Shown: piece after piece, positions 8,781 through 16,845 of the stretch
Numbering within the stretch: the stretch's first letter is position 1
How the letters are laid out: every line of letters starts with the position of its first letter
NCBI RefSeq assembly: GCF_002483225.1
Contig: NZ_DLHL01000054.1
Location: 57,881 to 121,880 of the forward strand
DNA: 64,000 nt
From: Gemmatimonas sp. UBA7669
Lineage (GTDB): Bacteria; Gemmatimonadota; Gemmatimonadetes; Gemmatimonadales; Gemmatimonadaceae
Direction of reading: 5' to 3'
Position numbers and translations under genes: made by a program
Notes under the pieces: generated by a model
Seen by the model: only the letters and a program-made list of their open reading frames with translations
The model's database searches: none
Told to the model about the DNA's origin: nothing

Positions 8781-8854
8781 GGTCCGGTAGCTTAGTCGGT
8801 CAAAGCGCTCGACTCATAATCGAAGGATCGTGGGTTCAAGTCCCACCCGGACCA
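8781..8854 (+). tRNA. tRNA with CAU anticodon (Ile2 or elongator Met)
   Basis: Complete cloverleaf of 74 nt: acceptor GGTCCGG pairs with CCGGACC, D stem GCTT/AAGC, anticodon loop CTCATAA (anticodon CAT), T arm GTGGG-TTCAAGT-CCCAC, discriminator A. CCA is not encoded (TGG follows). The acceptor stem has C4-G69 and C5-G68, which in E. coli favour recognition by TilS (lysidine synthetase). The C27/A43 position is unpaired. These features make tRNA-Ile2(k2CAU) at least as likely as elongator tRNA-Met. It is not an initiator: the anticodon stem lacks the three G-C pairs. Confidence 0.9.
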
Positions 8855-8875
8855 TGGCACGGCCGTTGGGTTTCC

Positions 8876-8896
8876 CCCGTGGGGTGTCCCCACGGG
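8876..8896 (+). terminator. GC hairpin downstream of the CAU tRNA
   Basis: Perfect 9-bp stem cccgtgggg / ccccacggg with a TGT loop, 22 bp after the tRNA. No T tract follows, so it may be a processing or attenuating structure rather than an intrinsic terminator. The rest of 8897-9009 shows a second small hairpin (ccgccc/gggcgg near 8981-8999) and no gene. Confidence 0.4.
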
Positions 8897-9009
8897 CGAT
8901 TCACAGAGGTGTTGTTTGAATTGTCGCGCGAGGTGTTGGGGGGCTTCCCTCTCCCCGACTCTCCCGTTACGTTCTTGTTCCGCCCAGCAATCGGGCGGTC
9001 GCAGTACAC

Positions 9010-9083
9010 GGGCGCGTAGCTCAGCTGGTTAGAGCGCTGCTTTCACACAGCAGAGGTCCGGGGTTCGAGTCCCTGCGCGCCCA
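9010..9083 (+). tRNA. tRNA-Val (CAC)
   Basis: Complete 74-nt cloverleaf: acceptor GGGCGCG/CGCGCCC, D stem GCTC/GAGC with GG in the loop, anticodon stem CTGCT/AGCAG enclosing TTCACAC (anticodon CAC), T arm with GGTTCGAGTCC, discriminator A. CCA is not encoded, so the CCA-adding enzyme at 13011-14336 is needed for maturation. It is followed 5 bp later by a very strong hairpin. Confidence 0.97.
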
Positions 9084-9088
9084 CTTGC

Positions 9089-9134
9089 ACAACAAGAACG
9101 CCGACCATGTTTGCATGGTCGGCGTTCTTGTTGT
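9089..9134 (+). terminator. Strong hairpin terminator between tRNA-Val and hflX
   Basis: Perfect 21-bp inverted repeat (9089-9109 and 9114-9134) with a 4-nt TTTG loop. The 3' arm ends in a T-rich stretch (gttcttgttgt). It separates convergent tRNA-Val (plus strand) and hflX (minus strand, stop at 9139) and could terminate both. Confidence 0.85.
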
Positions 9135-9138
9135 GGTG

Positions 9139-10464
9139 TCATGGCAGCGGGACGGTGTGCGCCGACGTGCCCAGCGTGTCCAAGGCCGCCCCAGATGACA
9201 CGGCGCGTGTCACGCCCTTCGTGACCACCACCCGCGCACCAGCCTGGCGGATGCGACCGATGCTCCGCTCGTCCAGCCTGGCACGCAGCACGATGGTGTC
9301 GTCCTCGTTGGTTTGCTCCAGCACTTCGCCATCGCGGTGGATTTCCGCAATGAGTCGACCATTGGACGCCGGGACCCGCACCTCGAGCACCGGCCGCTGG
9401 CGCTTGAGACTCTCGCGCAGTTCGTCGCGCAACGGATCCAACCCGCCTGGCTCCACCGCCGACACGAACAGCGAATTGGGCATGAGGTTGGCGACACGCG
9501 CACGCACCGCGTCGACCATGTCAGCGGGCACGGCGTCCATCTTGTTCATGACGTACAGCAGCGGTCGACCGGAGAGCCCGAGCTCAGCCAGCACCCCATC
9601 AACCACGTCACGGTGCTCCTCCCACGCGGGGTGACTGGAATCGATGACGTGCAGCAACAAATCGGCTTCACGCGCCTCGGCCAGCGTGGCGCGGAACGAG
9701 GCCACGAGATGGTGCGGCAGTTTGCGAATGAACCCCACCGTGTCGGTGAGCAGCACGGTGTAGCCATCGCCGATGTCGACCTCGCGCGTCAGCGGATCGA
9801 GCGTGGCGAAGAGGCGATCCTCGACGAACACTTCGCCATCGGCCGCGAGCGCGCGCAACACCGACGACTTGCCGGCGTTCGTGTACCCGACGAGCGCCAC
9901 GCGATAGTGCGACTGCCGCTGCTGTCGCTGGATCTCGCGCGCCCGCTCCACATCGGCCAATCGCTCCTTGAGTACACGGATGCGATGCTGAATGAGGCGA
10001 CGGTCCGTCTCGAGCTGTGTTTCACCGGGGCCACGCATGCCGATACCACCGCGCATCTTCTCGAGGTGTGTCCACATGCGCGTGAGGCGAGGCAGCATGT
10101 ACTCGAGCTGCGCGAGTTCCACCTGCATGCGGGCTTCACTCGAGCGTGCGCGGGTGGCAAAAATGTCGAGGATGAGTTCCGCGCGGTCCATCACGCGCGT
10201 GTGTACCATGAGCTCGACGTTCTTGCCCTGCGCGGGTGTGAGCTCATCGTCGAAGATGACCAGCGTGGCGCCGAGTTCCTGAATGCGCAGCTTCAGTTCC
10301 TCGACCTTGCCGCTGCCGAGGTAGGTGGCCGAATGCGGTCGATCGAGTTGCTGCGTAAGGGTGCCCACCACAATGGCCCCCGCGGTGTCGGCGAGACGCG
10401 CCAACTCCTCGAGGTGTTCGTCCACGTGATGCTTGGCGCTGCTGCGTTTGAACGGCGCACTCAC
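9139..10464 (-). CDS. hflX: GTPase HflX
   Basis: Ribosome-splitting GTPase that rescues stalled 70S ribosomes under stress. The 441-residue frame from the GTG at 10464 has the HflX N-terminal domain (LADTAGAIVVGTLTQQLDRP, GSGKVEEL) and the glycine-rich linker GGIGMRGPGETQLETDRR. The G domain has GYTNAGKS, DTVGFIRKLPHHLVASF and NKMD. The frame stays open upstream without ATG/GTG/TTG and encodes PPVERAILVS, which matches the conserved start of HflX proteins (ERAILVG-type). The true start is therefore probably upstream, perhaps an ATC at 10515 preceded by AGGA (see findings). Its stop lies 4 bp from the tRNA-Val hairpin. Confidence 0.93.
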   Translation of the reverse strand: MSAPFKRSSAKHHVDEHLEELARLADTAGAIVVGTLTQQLDRPHSATYLGSGKVEELKLRIQELGATLVIFDDELTPAQGKNVELMVHTRVMDRAELILDIFATRARSSEARMQVELAQLEYMLPRLTRMWTHLEKMRGGIGMRGPGETQLETDRRLIQHRIRVLKERLADVERAREIQRQQRQSHYRVALVGYTNAGKSSVLRALAADGEVFVEDRLFATLDPLTREVDIGDGYTVLLTDTVGFIRKLPHHLVASFRATLAEAREADLLLHVIDSSHPAWEEHRDVVDGVLAELGLSGRPLLYVMNKMDAVPADMVDAVRARVANLMPNSLFVSAVEPGGLDPLRDELRESLKRQRPVLEVRVPASNGRLIAEIHRDGEVLEQTNEDDTIVLRARLDERSIGRIRQAGARVVVTKGVTRAVSSGAALDTLGTSAHTVPLP

Positions 10465-10549
10465 GAGGATGGCCCGCTCAACGGGCGGCGTCAGGGAGAT
10501 GATTTCGCGACTGATGTGTCGTTTCCTGGTTCCGGTGATTCGCTGCGCG

Positions 10550-11047
10550 TCAGCGCCCGTTGCCGGTCATGGTGGAATAGCGGCCCGTCTGATCGTAGGG
10601 TCGCGTGAAATTGCCGATGGGGGTGGCCACCTTGAAGTCGCCGCGCACGCGGTAGTTCACCGTGCCCGACTGCATGAGGGCACGACCCGCCGCGCCAAGC
10701 CCGGCATAAGTGAACCGCACGGGCAAGCGCACGGTGGACGAATCTCTCTCCGGCACGACAAATCGCCCGTCGAGCTCGCCTTCACCCAGCTTGATCGCAT
10801 CGATGTCGACCTGATACGTCATGCTCAGCGCGTCGAGCTTGAAGCCGTTCGGGTTGTACACGGACAGCACCACGTCCACGCTGCCGCCCGTCAGACCGAG
10901 ACCGGTGACGACAACTTCCTTGAGCTGGACGTCGGGCTCCTTGAAGGTGGCCCGACCAAGTGTCGCGCATCCCGCCGCGGCGAGTCCGACAGCCGCGAAG
11001 GCAAGCAGACCGGCCGCGCGTGCGGCGAAACGACGACGAGTGAACAT
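10550..11047 (-). CDS. LEA type 2 family lipoprotein
   Basis: Predicted envelope lipoprotein of 165 residues with a single LEA14/WHy-type domain (PF03168). The signal peptide ends in the lipobox LAAAGC (cysteine near residue 27). The domain shows the typical pattern VVLSVYNPNGFKLDALSMTY then GRFVVPERDSSTVRLPVRF. Family members are linked with desiccation or membrane stress; the molecular role is unknown. The ATG at 11047 shares one base with the rarA stop (TGATG), with GGAG 9 nt upstream, so it is translationally coupled to rarA. Confidence 0.8.
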   Translation of the reverse strand: MFTRRRFAARAAGLLAFAAVGLAAAGCATLGRATFKEPDVQLKEVVVTGLGLTGGSVDVVLSVYNPNGFKLDALSMTYQVDIDAIKLGEGELDGRFVVPERDSSTVRLPVRFTYAGLGAAGRALMQSGTVNYRVRGDFKVATPIGNFTRPYDQTGRYSTMTGNGR

Positions 11048-12444
11048 CACAGGGGGTCTCCAGAATGGGAGGACGAGGGTTCGGTACGTTCCACTAGCGT
11101 GCTGTTACCCGGCGACTCGAGCGGCGGTCCGCCACGCTCTGCCCACCAGGCCAGCCGCTTGGCAATCTGGCGCTCTTCACCGAAGGGCCCCGGATGATAG
11201 TACGTGCTGCCCTGCAGTTCCGCCGGCTGGTATGCTTGCGCCACAAACGCGCCGGGATAGTCGTGCGGGTACGCGTAGCTCGCGCGTCTGGCGGGGTCTG
11301 GGCGCTGGGCATTGTCCAGATTGAGCAGGTGCGCGGGCACAGCCAACGACGGTGTGGCTTCGGCCGCAGCGCGCGCCGCGCCCCACGCCAGATGCAAGCG
11401 GTTGCTCTTGGGCGCCGTGGCACAATACACGGCAGCCTGCGCCACCGCCCGCTCGCCCTCGGCCGGCCCGAGGCGGCGAAAGGCTTCCCAGGCGTGCATC
11501 ACCACGCCCAGCGCCTCCGGGTCGGCGAGACCAATATCCTCGGTGGCAATGGCGGCCAGACGCCGCAGAAACACCTGCGGGTCCTCACCGGCCTGCAGCG
11601 CGCGAGCCAGCCAGTAGAGCGCGGCATGCGGATCGGAACCACGACACGATTTGTGAAAGGCCGAGAGCACCGCGTGTGAGTCGATGTCCTGCCGGTCGTA
11701 GCTCACCACGCGCACGCCAAGCGCTCCCGACAAGGCATCGACGGTCATGGTGTCGCCATCGGGCAAAGTGAGCGCAACGGCCTCGAGTGCCCCCAGCGCA
11801 CGACGCGCGTCTCCATCGCACTGCTCCGCCAACCACGTCACCGTATCCGCATCGGCCACAAGACGGCGGCGTCCAAGGCCCCGCCGCTCGTCGCGGAGCG
11901 CCCGAGTGATGAGCGTCACAATGTCGCTCACTGCAAGCGGGCGCAGCGCGTACACGCGGCAGCGCGAGAGCAACGCGCCCACCACCGCGAATGCGGGCAC
12001 TTCGGTGGTCGCGCCACACAGGGTGATCACGCCACGTTCCACGTGCGGCAACAAGGCATCCTGCTGCGAGCGCGCCCAGCGGTGAATCTCGTCGACCACC
12101 ACGAGGGTGCGCGTCCCATCGAAGTCGCGACGCTCGGCTGCCTCGTCCACAATGGCGCGCAGGCGCGGAATACCGTCAGTCACCGCGTTGAGTGATACCA
12201 CCACCTGTTTGGTGTATCGCCCGATGAGCGAAGCGATGGTGGTCTTGCCGGTGCCAGCGGGCCCCGTGAGGATGACACTGCCAATGGTACCGCGCCGAAT
12301 GGCGTCACCCAGCGGACGCCCTGCGGCCAGCAGATGCTGCTGCCCCACGACGTCTTCGAGCGTTTCGGGACGCATGCGTGCGGCAAGCGGTTCAGCATCA
12401 GGCGAGGCAAACAGCGATGGCCCCTCGGACTTGCGTGCGCTCAT
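11047..12444 (-). CDS. rarA: Replication-associated recombination protein RarA (MgsA)
   Basis: AAA+ ATPase of the RarA/MgsA/WRNIP1 family, acting at stalled replication forks. The 465-residue product has Walker A GPAGTGKTT, Walker B LVVVDEIHR, the sensor region TLCGATTEVPAFAV and the C-terminal MgsA tetramerisation region (DPHAALYWLARALQAGEDP, ATEDIGLADPEALG, PKSNRLHLAWGAA). The usual ENPSFEV motif is replaced by EVPAFAV. The ATG at 12444 sits inside a 14-bp tandem duplication. It is coupled to the LEA-like lipoprotein gene downstream. Confidence 0.93.
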   Translation of the reverse strand: MSARKSEGPSLFASPDAEPLAARMRPETLEDVVGQQHLLAAGRPLGDAIRRGTIGSVILTGPAGTGKTTIASLIGRYTKQVVVSLNAVTDGIPRLRAIVDEAAERRDFDGTRTLVVVDEIHRWARSQQDALLPHVERGVITLCGATTEVPAFAVVGALLSRCRVYALRPLAVSDIVTLITRALRDERRGLGRRRLVADADTVTWLAEQCDGDARRALGALEAVALTLPDGDTMTVDALSGALGVRVVSYDRQDIDSHAVLSAFHKSCRGSDPHAALYWLARALQAGEDPQVFLRRLAAIATEDIGLADPEALGVVMHAWEAFRRLGPAEGERAVAQAAVYCATAPKSNRLHLAWGAARAAAEATPSLAVPAHLLNLDNAQRPDPARRASYAYPHDYPGAFVAQAYQPAELQGSTYYHPGPFGEERQIAKRLAWWAERGGPPLESPGNSTLVERTEPSSSHSGDPL

Positions 12445-12464
12445 CGGTGGGCGCTCATCGGTGG
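12437..12464. repeat. 14-bp tandem duplication at the rarA start
   Basis: Unit gcgctcatcggtgg occurs twice, head to tail (12437-12450, 12451-12464). On the minus strand each copy contains an ATG. The upstream one opens a five-codon frame, MSAHR, whose TGA overlaps the rarA ATG. Confidence 0.85.
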
Positions 12465-12483
12465 GCGCGCATGGAAGGCGTTC

Positions 12484-13014
12484 TCATGCGCGACGTTCCT
12501 CGAGACCGAGGCGCTCGGCCGCGACCCACAGTGCCTCCTCGAGCGCCGCATCGCGACGACGCGTGACACGCTCCGGATTCCAGGTGGGAGGGGGCAACTG
12601 TGAACGTGACTCGAAGCTGGCCGCGTCGAGTCGGTACGTCCAGCGGTCGGTGCGTGAATCAATGATCAGCAGGCGATCGCGCGTAATGGTGAATTGGTCC
12701 TGATCGGTATACACCGCACACTCCACGGCGCCGAAGGCCACAAGCGTCTGGCGCAGTCGCCCCACCGCTTCACGCACATCCGGCAACGGCAACAGGCTGC
12801 CCTGCCAGGTGCGACCGGATCGCAGATCCCGCAGCAGCATGTCCACGGCCGGATCAAAGAAACCCAGCAGGTGGTACACCACATCCATGACCTGCTCCGC
12901 CGGTGCGCCCACGATGCTGCGCCACAGGCCAGCATGTGCCGTGGTCACATACCACGCCCCGCCATGCACGAAGCGCGGGTCCTGCGACGTGGACCGCCAC
13001 GCGAGTTCACTCAT
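12484..13014 (-). CDS. Conserved-looking hypothetical protein, 176 aa
   Basis: I do not recognise this family. The product is soluble, with no signal peptide or membrane segment. It is rich in aromatic and charged residues, with an alternating pattern (FTITRDRLLIIDSRTDRWTY) suggesting a beta-sheet core and a helical C-terminus (EEALWVAAERLGLEERRA). The ATG at 13014 overlaps the stop of the CCA-adding enzyme by 4 bp (ATGA), so the two are translationally coupled. That coupling and codon use like the neighbours support a real gene. It lies between tRNA nucleotidyltransferase and rarA; no function is inferred. Confidence 0.7.
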   Translation of the reverse strand: MSELAWRSTSQDPRFVHGGAWYVTTAHAGLWRSIVGAPAEQVMDVVYHLLGFFDPAVDMLLRDLRSGRTWQGSLLPLPDVREAVGRLRQTLVAFGAVECAVYTDQDQFTITRDRLLIIDSRTDRWTYRLDAASFESRSQLPPPTWNPERVTRRRDAALEEALWVAAERLGLEERRA

Positions 13015-14336
13015 GTGCCGCCTGCCGGAGATGGCCCTGCATCCAATCGCGCGCGTGCCATGGCGCTCAATTCGGACACGGTGTTGCGCGCGGGATCAAC
13101 GAGCACCGCCTCCAGCATCTCGTGCAGCAGCTGCCCGAGCAGCGGCCCCGGCTTTACGCCAAGGCGACGCAGATCGTCACCATCGATGGCGAGATCTCCG
13201 ACCTCGATGGCATCACGGAAGGCGATGCGCAGCACACGGCGATGCAGCGCACGCCACGCCGCCGGCGACACCTCGTCACGCACCGCCCAGTGCGCCGCGG
13301 CCAGCCGCATGAAGGCGGCCATGCGCAGCCGACCAACCCGCGCTGCGAGCCGCCGGAGCGACGCATCATCCGGCCGTGCAGCGGCGACAAGTTGGCCGGT
13401 CAGCGATGGGCCCTCACGATGCCAGCGATCGACCAGCGCCCCAACGGTCGATATGTCGAGGTTGGAGAACCGCAGCGCGCGCAGAGCCTGTTCCGCACGC
13501 TTGCCATCAAGTCCGGCGAAGAGCGCCGCCAGCCGCAGCGCCTTGCGCAGCGGGCGGGTTGGGAGGCCGGGCTTGGGCAGACGGTCCACTACTTCGGTCT
13601 GCGCATTGCTCACGCTGGCCAGGGCCGGAATGAGCACGGCAAACGCCCCGGCATCGCGCCATCGCTGCAGCGCGAGTGACGGCCTGTCGACCTGCTCCAT
13701 GGTCTTTTCGAGTTCCTGCTTGACCCGCTCCGGCGACAGACGACCGAGATGCGGTGCACTCTCCACCACCGCCTGCCAGGTGGCGTCATCGAGTGCAAAA
13801 CCAAAACGGGAAGCAAACCGAATGGCGCGAAGCGCTCGCAGACGATCTTCGGTCAGACGCTCAGACGCCGTACCCACGGCACGCACCACGCCGCGCGACA
13901 GATCGTCGCGACCACCGAAGGGATCGTGCAGCGTTTCGGCAATGGGATCCCAGGCAATGGCATTGATGGTGAAGTCACGCCGAGCGAGATCGTCATTCAG
14001 CGAGACACCAAACTCCACCACCGCATGACGACCGTCGGTGTGCACGTCGCGGCGAAACGTGGTGACCTCGTGCATGCGCCCGTCCCGGTCCATCACACCG
14101 ACGGTGCCGAACTCGATGCCCACCGGCACCGTGCGTCGGAACAGACGCTGGACCTGACGTGGTGTGGCGGACGTGGCCAGATCCCAGTCGAGATGCGCAT
14201 GACCGAGCAGCGCATCGCGCACGGCGCCCCCCACACACCAGGCCTCGAAGCCGGCTTGCTGCAAGGTGGCGGCCAGCTCCACCACCGGTGCCGGTGGACG
14301 CAAGCGGTCCCGTTCCGCGTGTGCTGTCACCTGCAC
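13011..14336 (-). CDS. cca: CCA tRNA nucleotidyltransferase / poly(A) polymerase family
   Basis: Class II nucleotidyltransferase that adds or repairs the 3' CCA of tRNAs; some relatives are poly(A) polymerases. The 441-residue protein has the nucleotidyltransferase head (GFEAWCVGGAVRDALLG, then DWDLATSATP with the metal-binding aspartates), the RRDFTINAIAW motif and the RLTEDRLRALRAIRFASRFG RNA-binding signature. Both tRNA genes in this window lack encoded CCA, so CCA addition must occur in this organism. The start is a GTG at 14336, one base after the SDR stop; another GTG at 14330 is possible. The C-terminal ~170 residues are less conserved. Confidence 0.9.
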   Translation of the reverse strand: MQVTAHAERDRLRPPAPVVELAATLQQAGFEAWCVGGAVRDALLGHAHLDWDLATSATPRQVQRLFRRTVPVGIEFGTVGVMDRDGRMHEVTTFRRDVHTDGRHAVVEFGVSLNDDLARRDFTINAIAWDPIAETLHDPFGGRDDLSRGVVRAVGTASERLTEDRLRALRAIRFASRFGFALDDATWQAVVESAPHLGRLSPERVKQELEKTMEQVDRPSLALQRWRDAGAFAVLIPALASVSNAQTEVVDRLPKPGLPTRPLRKALRLAALFAGLDGKRAEQALRALRFSNLDISTVGALVDRWHREGPSLTGQLVAAARPDDASLRRLAARVGRLRMAAFMRLAAAHWAVRDEVSPAAWRALHRRVLRIAFRDAIEVGDLAIDGDDLRRLGVKPGPLLGQLLHEMLEAVLVDPARNTVSELSAMARARLDAGPSPAGGT

Positions 14337-14337
14337 G

Positions 14338-15093
14338 TCATCCGCAGAGCACGCTGCCGCCGTTCACGTTCAGAATCTCTCCCGTGATGTGGCGCGCCAA
14401 CGGACTCGCGAGAAATACGACCGGACCGGCAATGTCATCTGGCGATGCCACACGGCCCAAGGGAATGTTGGCGGCAATGCGCGACAGGCCTTCGCCGGCA
14501 AAGGGGCGCGCGACCGCCTCGGTGTCCACCCAGCCCGGCGCCACGCTATTGACCGTGATGTTGCGCGCGCCCAGTTCGACGGCCAATGACTTCACGAAGG
14601 AAATCATGGCCCCCTTGCTGGCCGCGTAGTCGGCATGCCCGGCCTCGCCGCGCTGTCCGGCGGTGCTGGAGATGAAGATCAGACGCCCGCCGTCGCTCAT
14701 GTGCCCCACCGCGGCTCGCGCGCCGTAGAACAGCCCGTCGAGGTTGGTGGCCATGGTTTCACGCCAACGCGACTCATCCAGCGCCGAGACGGGGACCGCC
14801 TCGTCTGGCCAGATGCCGGAGTTGCCAACAAAAATGTCGACCCCGCCCCAGAGCCCCACGGCCTGCGCCACAAAGTCATCGTTGGCGTCCCGTGTGGCGA
14901 GATTACCCTGAAACGCAAAGCCACGTCGTCCGCTGGCTTCGATGTCGCGCAGTACCGCGTTCGCCGCATCCTCGCGCGAACGGTAAGCAATGCCCACATC
15001 CGCTCCGGCCCGTGCCAGCAAGCGCGCGCAGGCCGCACCGATGCCGCGCGCGCCGCCGGTGACCAGGGCGCGACGTCCGCTGAGGTCGATCAC
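14338..15093 (-). CDS. SDR family oxidoreductase, FabG-like
   Basis: Classical short-chain dehydrogenase/reductase of 251 residues, probably NADP(H)-dependent. Motifs: cofactor site TGGARGIG near residue 12, NSG in place of NNAG, catalytic Ser in FISSTAGQRG and YAASK as the catalytic Tyr/Lys pair. The C-terminus LARHITGEILNVNGG is FabG-like. The substrate is not evident; an acyl-ACP reductase or a sugar/alcohol dehydrogenase are both possible. The GTG start at 15093 overlaps the gmhA stop (GTGA), which links it to the LPS heptose gene and hints at an envelope role. Confidence 0.85.
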   Translation of the reverse strand: MIDLSGRRALVTGGARGIGAACARLLARAGADVGIAYRSREDAANAVLRDIEASGRRGFAFQGNLATRDANDDFVAQAVGLWGGVDIFVGNSGIWPDEAVPVSALDESRWRETMATNLDGLFYGARAAVGHMSDGGRLIFISSTAGQRGEAGHADYAASKGAMISFVKSLAVELGARNITVNSVAPGWVDTEAVARPFAGEGLSRIAANIPLGRVASPDDIAGPVVFLASPLARHITGEILNVNGGSVLCG

Positions 15094-15677
15094 AGCGTGA
15101 CCTCGATGGCATCACAGATGGCGTGCTGAATGCAGAGGTGCATCTCCTGCGCACGGTCGGTGCGGTCAGTCGGCACCACCAGACACAGGTCCGAGCGGCC
15201 CTTGAGCGCACCACCATCCCGCGCCGACAGCGACAGCACGGGAATGCCTTTCGCACGCGCCGCGTCAGCCGCCAGCAACACGTTGGGTGAGTTGCCGCTG
15301 GTGGAGTGAATGATGAGCAGGTCGCCTGGCTTGCCAATGGCCTCGATCTGGCGTGCGAACAGCTGATCAAATCCGAAGTCGTTGCCCGTGGCCGTGAGCA
15401 GCGAACTGTCCGTGGTCAGCGCAATGGCCGGATAGGCACGCCGGTTGCGCATGTAGCGCACGACGTATTCGGTGGCGAGATGCTGCGCATCGGCCGCGGA
15501 TCCGCCATTTCCGCAAAAGAGCAGCGTACCGCCGCGCGCCACGGTGTCACGCACCATGCGCAGCGCCGCGGCAATGTCCTGCTCGAGCTGCTGCGCCGTA
15601 CGTTCGGCGGTAGCCGCCAATTCGCGCAGTGCGCCAAGCAGAGGCGCCACGTCAGCGGCTGAGGACGGTGTACTCAT
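15090..15677 (-). CDS. gmhA: D-sedoheptulose-7-phosphate isomerase
   Basis: SIS-domain isomerase converting sedoheptulose 7-phosphate to D-glycero-D-manno-heptose 7-phosphate, the first step of ADP-heptose synthesis. The 195-residue product shows CGNGGSAADAQHLATEYVVR and HSTSGNSPNVLLAADAAR, the phosphosugar-binding loops, plus the metal/active-site tail EMHLCIQHAICDAIE. RfaE1, the next enzyme, is encoded separately at 7686-8693. It lies between the CpsB-like phosphatase and the SDR gene. Confidence 0.95.
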   Translation of the reverse strand: MSTPSSAADVAPLLGALRELAATAERTAQQLEQDIAAALRMVRDTVARGGTLLFCGNGGSAADAQHLATEYVVRYMRNRRAYPAIALTTDSSLLTATGNDFGFDQLFARQIEAIGKPGDLLIIHSTSGNSPNVLLAADAARAKGIPVLSLSARDGGALKGRSDLCLVVPTDRTDRAQEMHLCIQHAICDAIEVTL

Positions 15678-15715
15678 GAACCACGGACTCCGTGAAGGGA
15701 GAAAGGAAGCTGGTC

Positions 15716-16459
15716 TCAGCGACCAAAGAAGCGCTTCACGCGCCCAAGCAAACCGGGCGCAAGTGGCGGCACGGGGATCGGGTCTTCATCACCCAACACA
15801 CATTCGGCGTTGCCATGGGTGAGCAAATCCACCTGATCTTCCCCGCCCCGGTCAAGCAACCACTGCCGCACCGCAGACAGATCACGATGGTCGCCATGAT
15901 TGTCGGACGCGAGAATGTCGATGTACCCCAGCGCCAGCATCTCACGCGCGAAGTCACTGGGTGCCCCACGCCCCATGAGTACCGACGCATCCGTTTGAAT
16001 GACGACGCCCAACTTCCGCCATTCACGCACGAGATCGAGTGTGCAGCCGAAGTAGCGCTCGGGATGCGCGAGAATGGGCGTGCGGGCCTGACGGGTAATG
16101 CGCCGCAACTCGCTGGAGGCGCCGGGCGGCAAGCCACCCCGGGTGAACTCGACCAGCAGCGCGCGCGAGTCTCCAAGCGTGAGCTCCGTCGCCGACAGGT
16201 CGACACCCGGGCTGTCGAGCATGATTTCCCAGCCAAGCTGCAGTTCGAGACCAGCCGGCGCCTGTCGCTGCAGCTCCTGCAACAGTTCACGATGATACGC
16301 ATACGGCGCCGTGACGGCCTGACTCGCGTTCAGATGCGGCGTGCATACCACCGTCGTGACTCCGTCATCCGCGAAGCGCTCCAGGATGGGCAGCGACACG
16401 TCGAAGGAGGGAGACCCGTCGTCGACTCCAGGAAGCAGGTGCGTGTGGAGGTCGATCAC
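15716..16459 (-). CDS. CpsB/CapC (YwqE) family tyrosine-protein phosphatase
   Basis: PHP-fold metal-dependent phosphatase of 247 residues, of the family that dephosphorylates bacterial tyrosine kinases controlling capsule and exopolysaccharide export. Metal ligands are visible: MIDLHTHLLPGVDDG at the N-terminus, TPHL, the LGWEIML glutamate, ILAHPERY, and ASDNHGDH near residue 190. The start is a GTG at 16459. No Wzc-like kinase is in the window. The position next to gmhA is consistent with a surface-polysaccharide role. Confidence 0.85.
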   Translation of the reverse strand: MIDLHTHLLPGVDDGSPSFDVSLPILERFADDGVTTVVCTPHLNASQAVTAPYAYHRELLQELQRQAPAGLELQLGWEIMLDSPGVDLSATELTLGDSRALLVEFTRGGLPPGASSELRRITRQARTPILAHPERYFGCTLDLVREWRKLGVVIQTDASVLMGRGAPSDFAREMLALGYIDILASDNHGDHRDLSAVRQWLLDRGGEDQVDLLTHGNAECVLGDEDPIPVPPLAPGLLGRVKRFFGR

Positions 16460-16470
16460 CGGGCACGTCC

Positions 16471-16845
16471 TCAGGGCACAGCAGCCGGTGGCTGACTGGC
16501 CTCTCGGGACAAGGCACCCGGCAAGGCGGCAATGCGCTGCATGGCCGACGTGGCCCGCTCGACAATGTGCGTGGGATCGTCGGCCGCCGCTTCGAATGCG
16601 TAGGTCACCAGCGCGTCCACGGCCAGGAGGTCGAGCGCCGTGGCCCGCGATGTGGAGCCGGACTGCAGCAGTGCATCGAGCAACCGCTCACCGGCGGCCA
16701 GGCACACCTCGGGCACCTCGCGTGCCGGACGGTTGACCTCGTTGGCCAGCAACTCCTGCAGACGCTGCAGCAGCGCGGCCGGCGGCGCCGGCTCGAGCTG
16801 CGTGATCCATGTACCGACCGTGGCCTCCGGGCCCAAGGAGTTCAT
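16471..16845 (-). CDS. Hypothetical protein, 124 aa, coupled to alaS
   Basis: Unrecognised small protein predicted to be mostly helical and rich in Ala, Leu and Glu, without signal peptide or membrane helix. It starts at an ATG overlapping the alaS stop (ATGA, 16842-16845), so it is likely translated together with AlaS. Codon use resembles its neighbours, with GC-rich third positions. No function is assigned; the position between alaS and the CpsB-like phosphatase is not informative. Confidence 0.6.
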   Translation of the reverse strand: MNSLGPEATVGTWITQLEPAPPAALLQRLQELLANEVNRPAREVPEVCLAAGERLLDALLQSGSTSRATALDLLAVDALVTYAFEAAADDPTHIVERATSAMQRIAALPGALSREASQPPAAVP

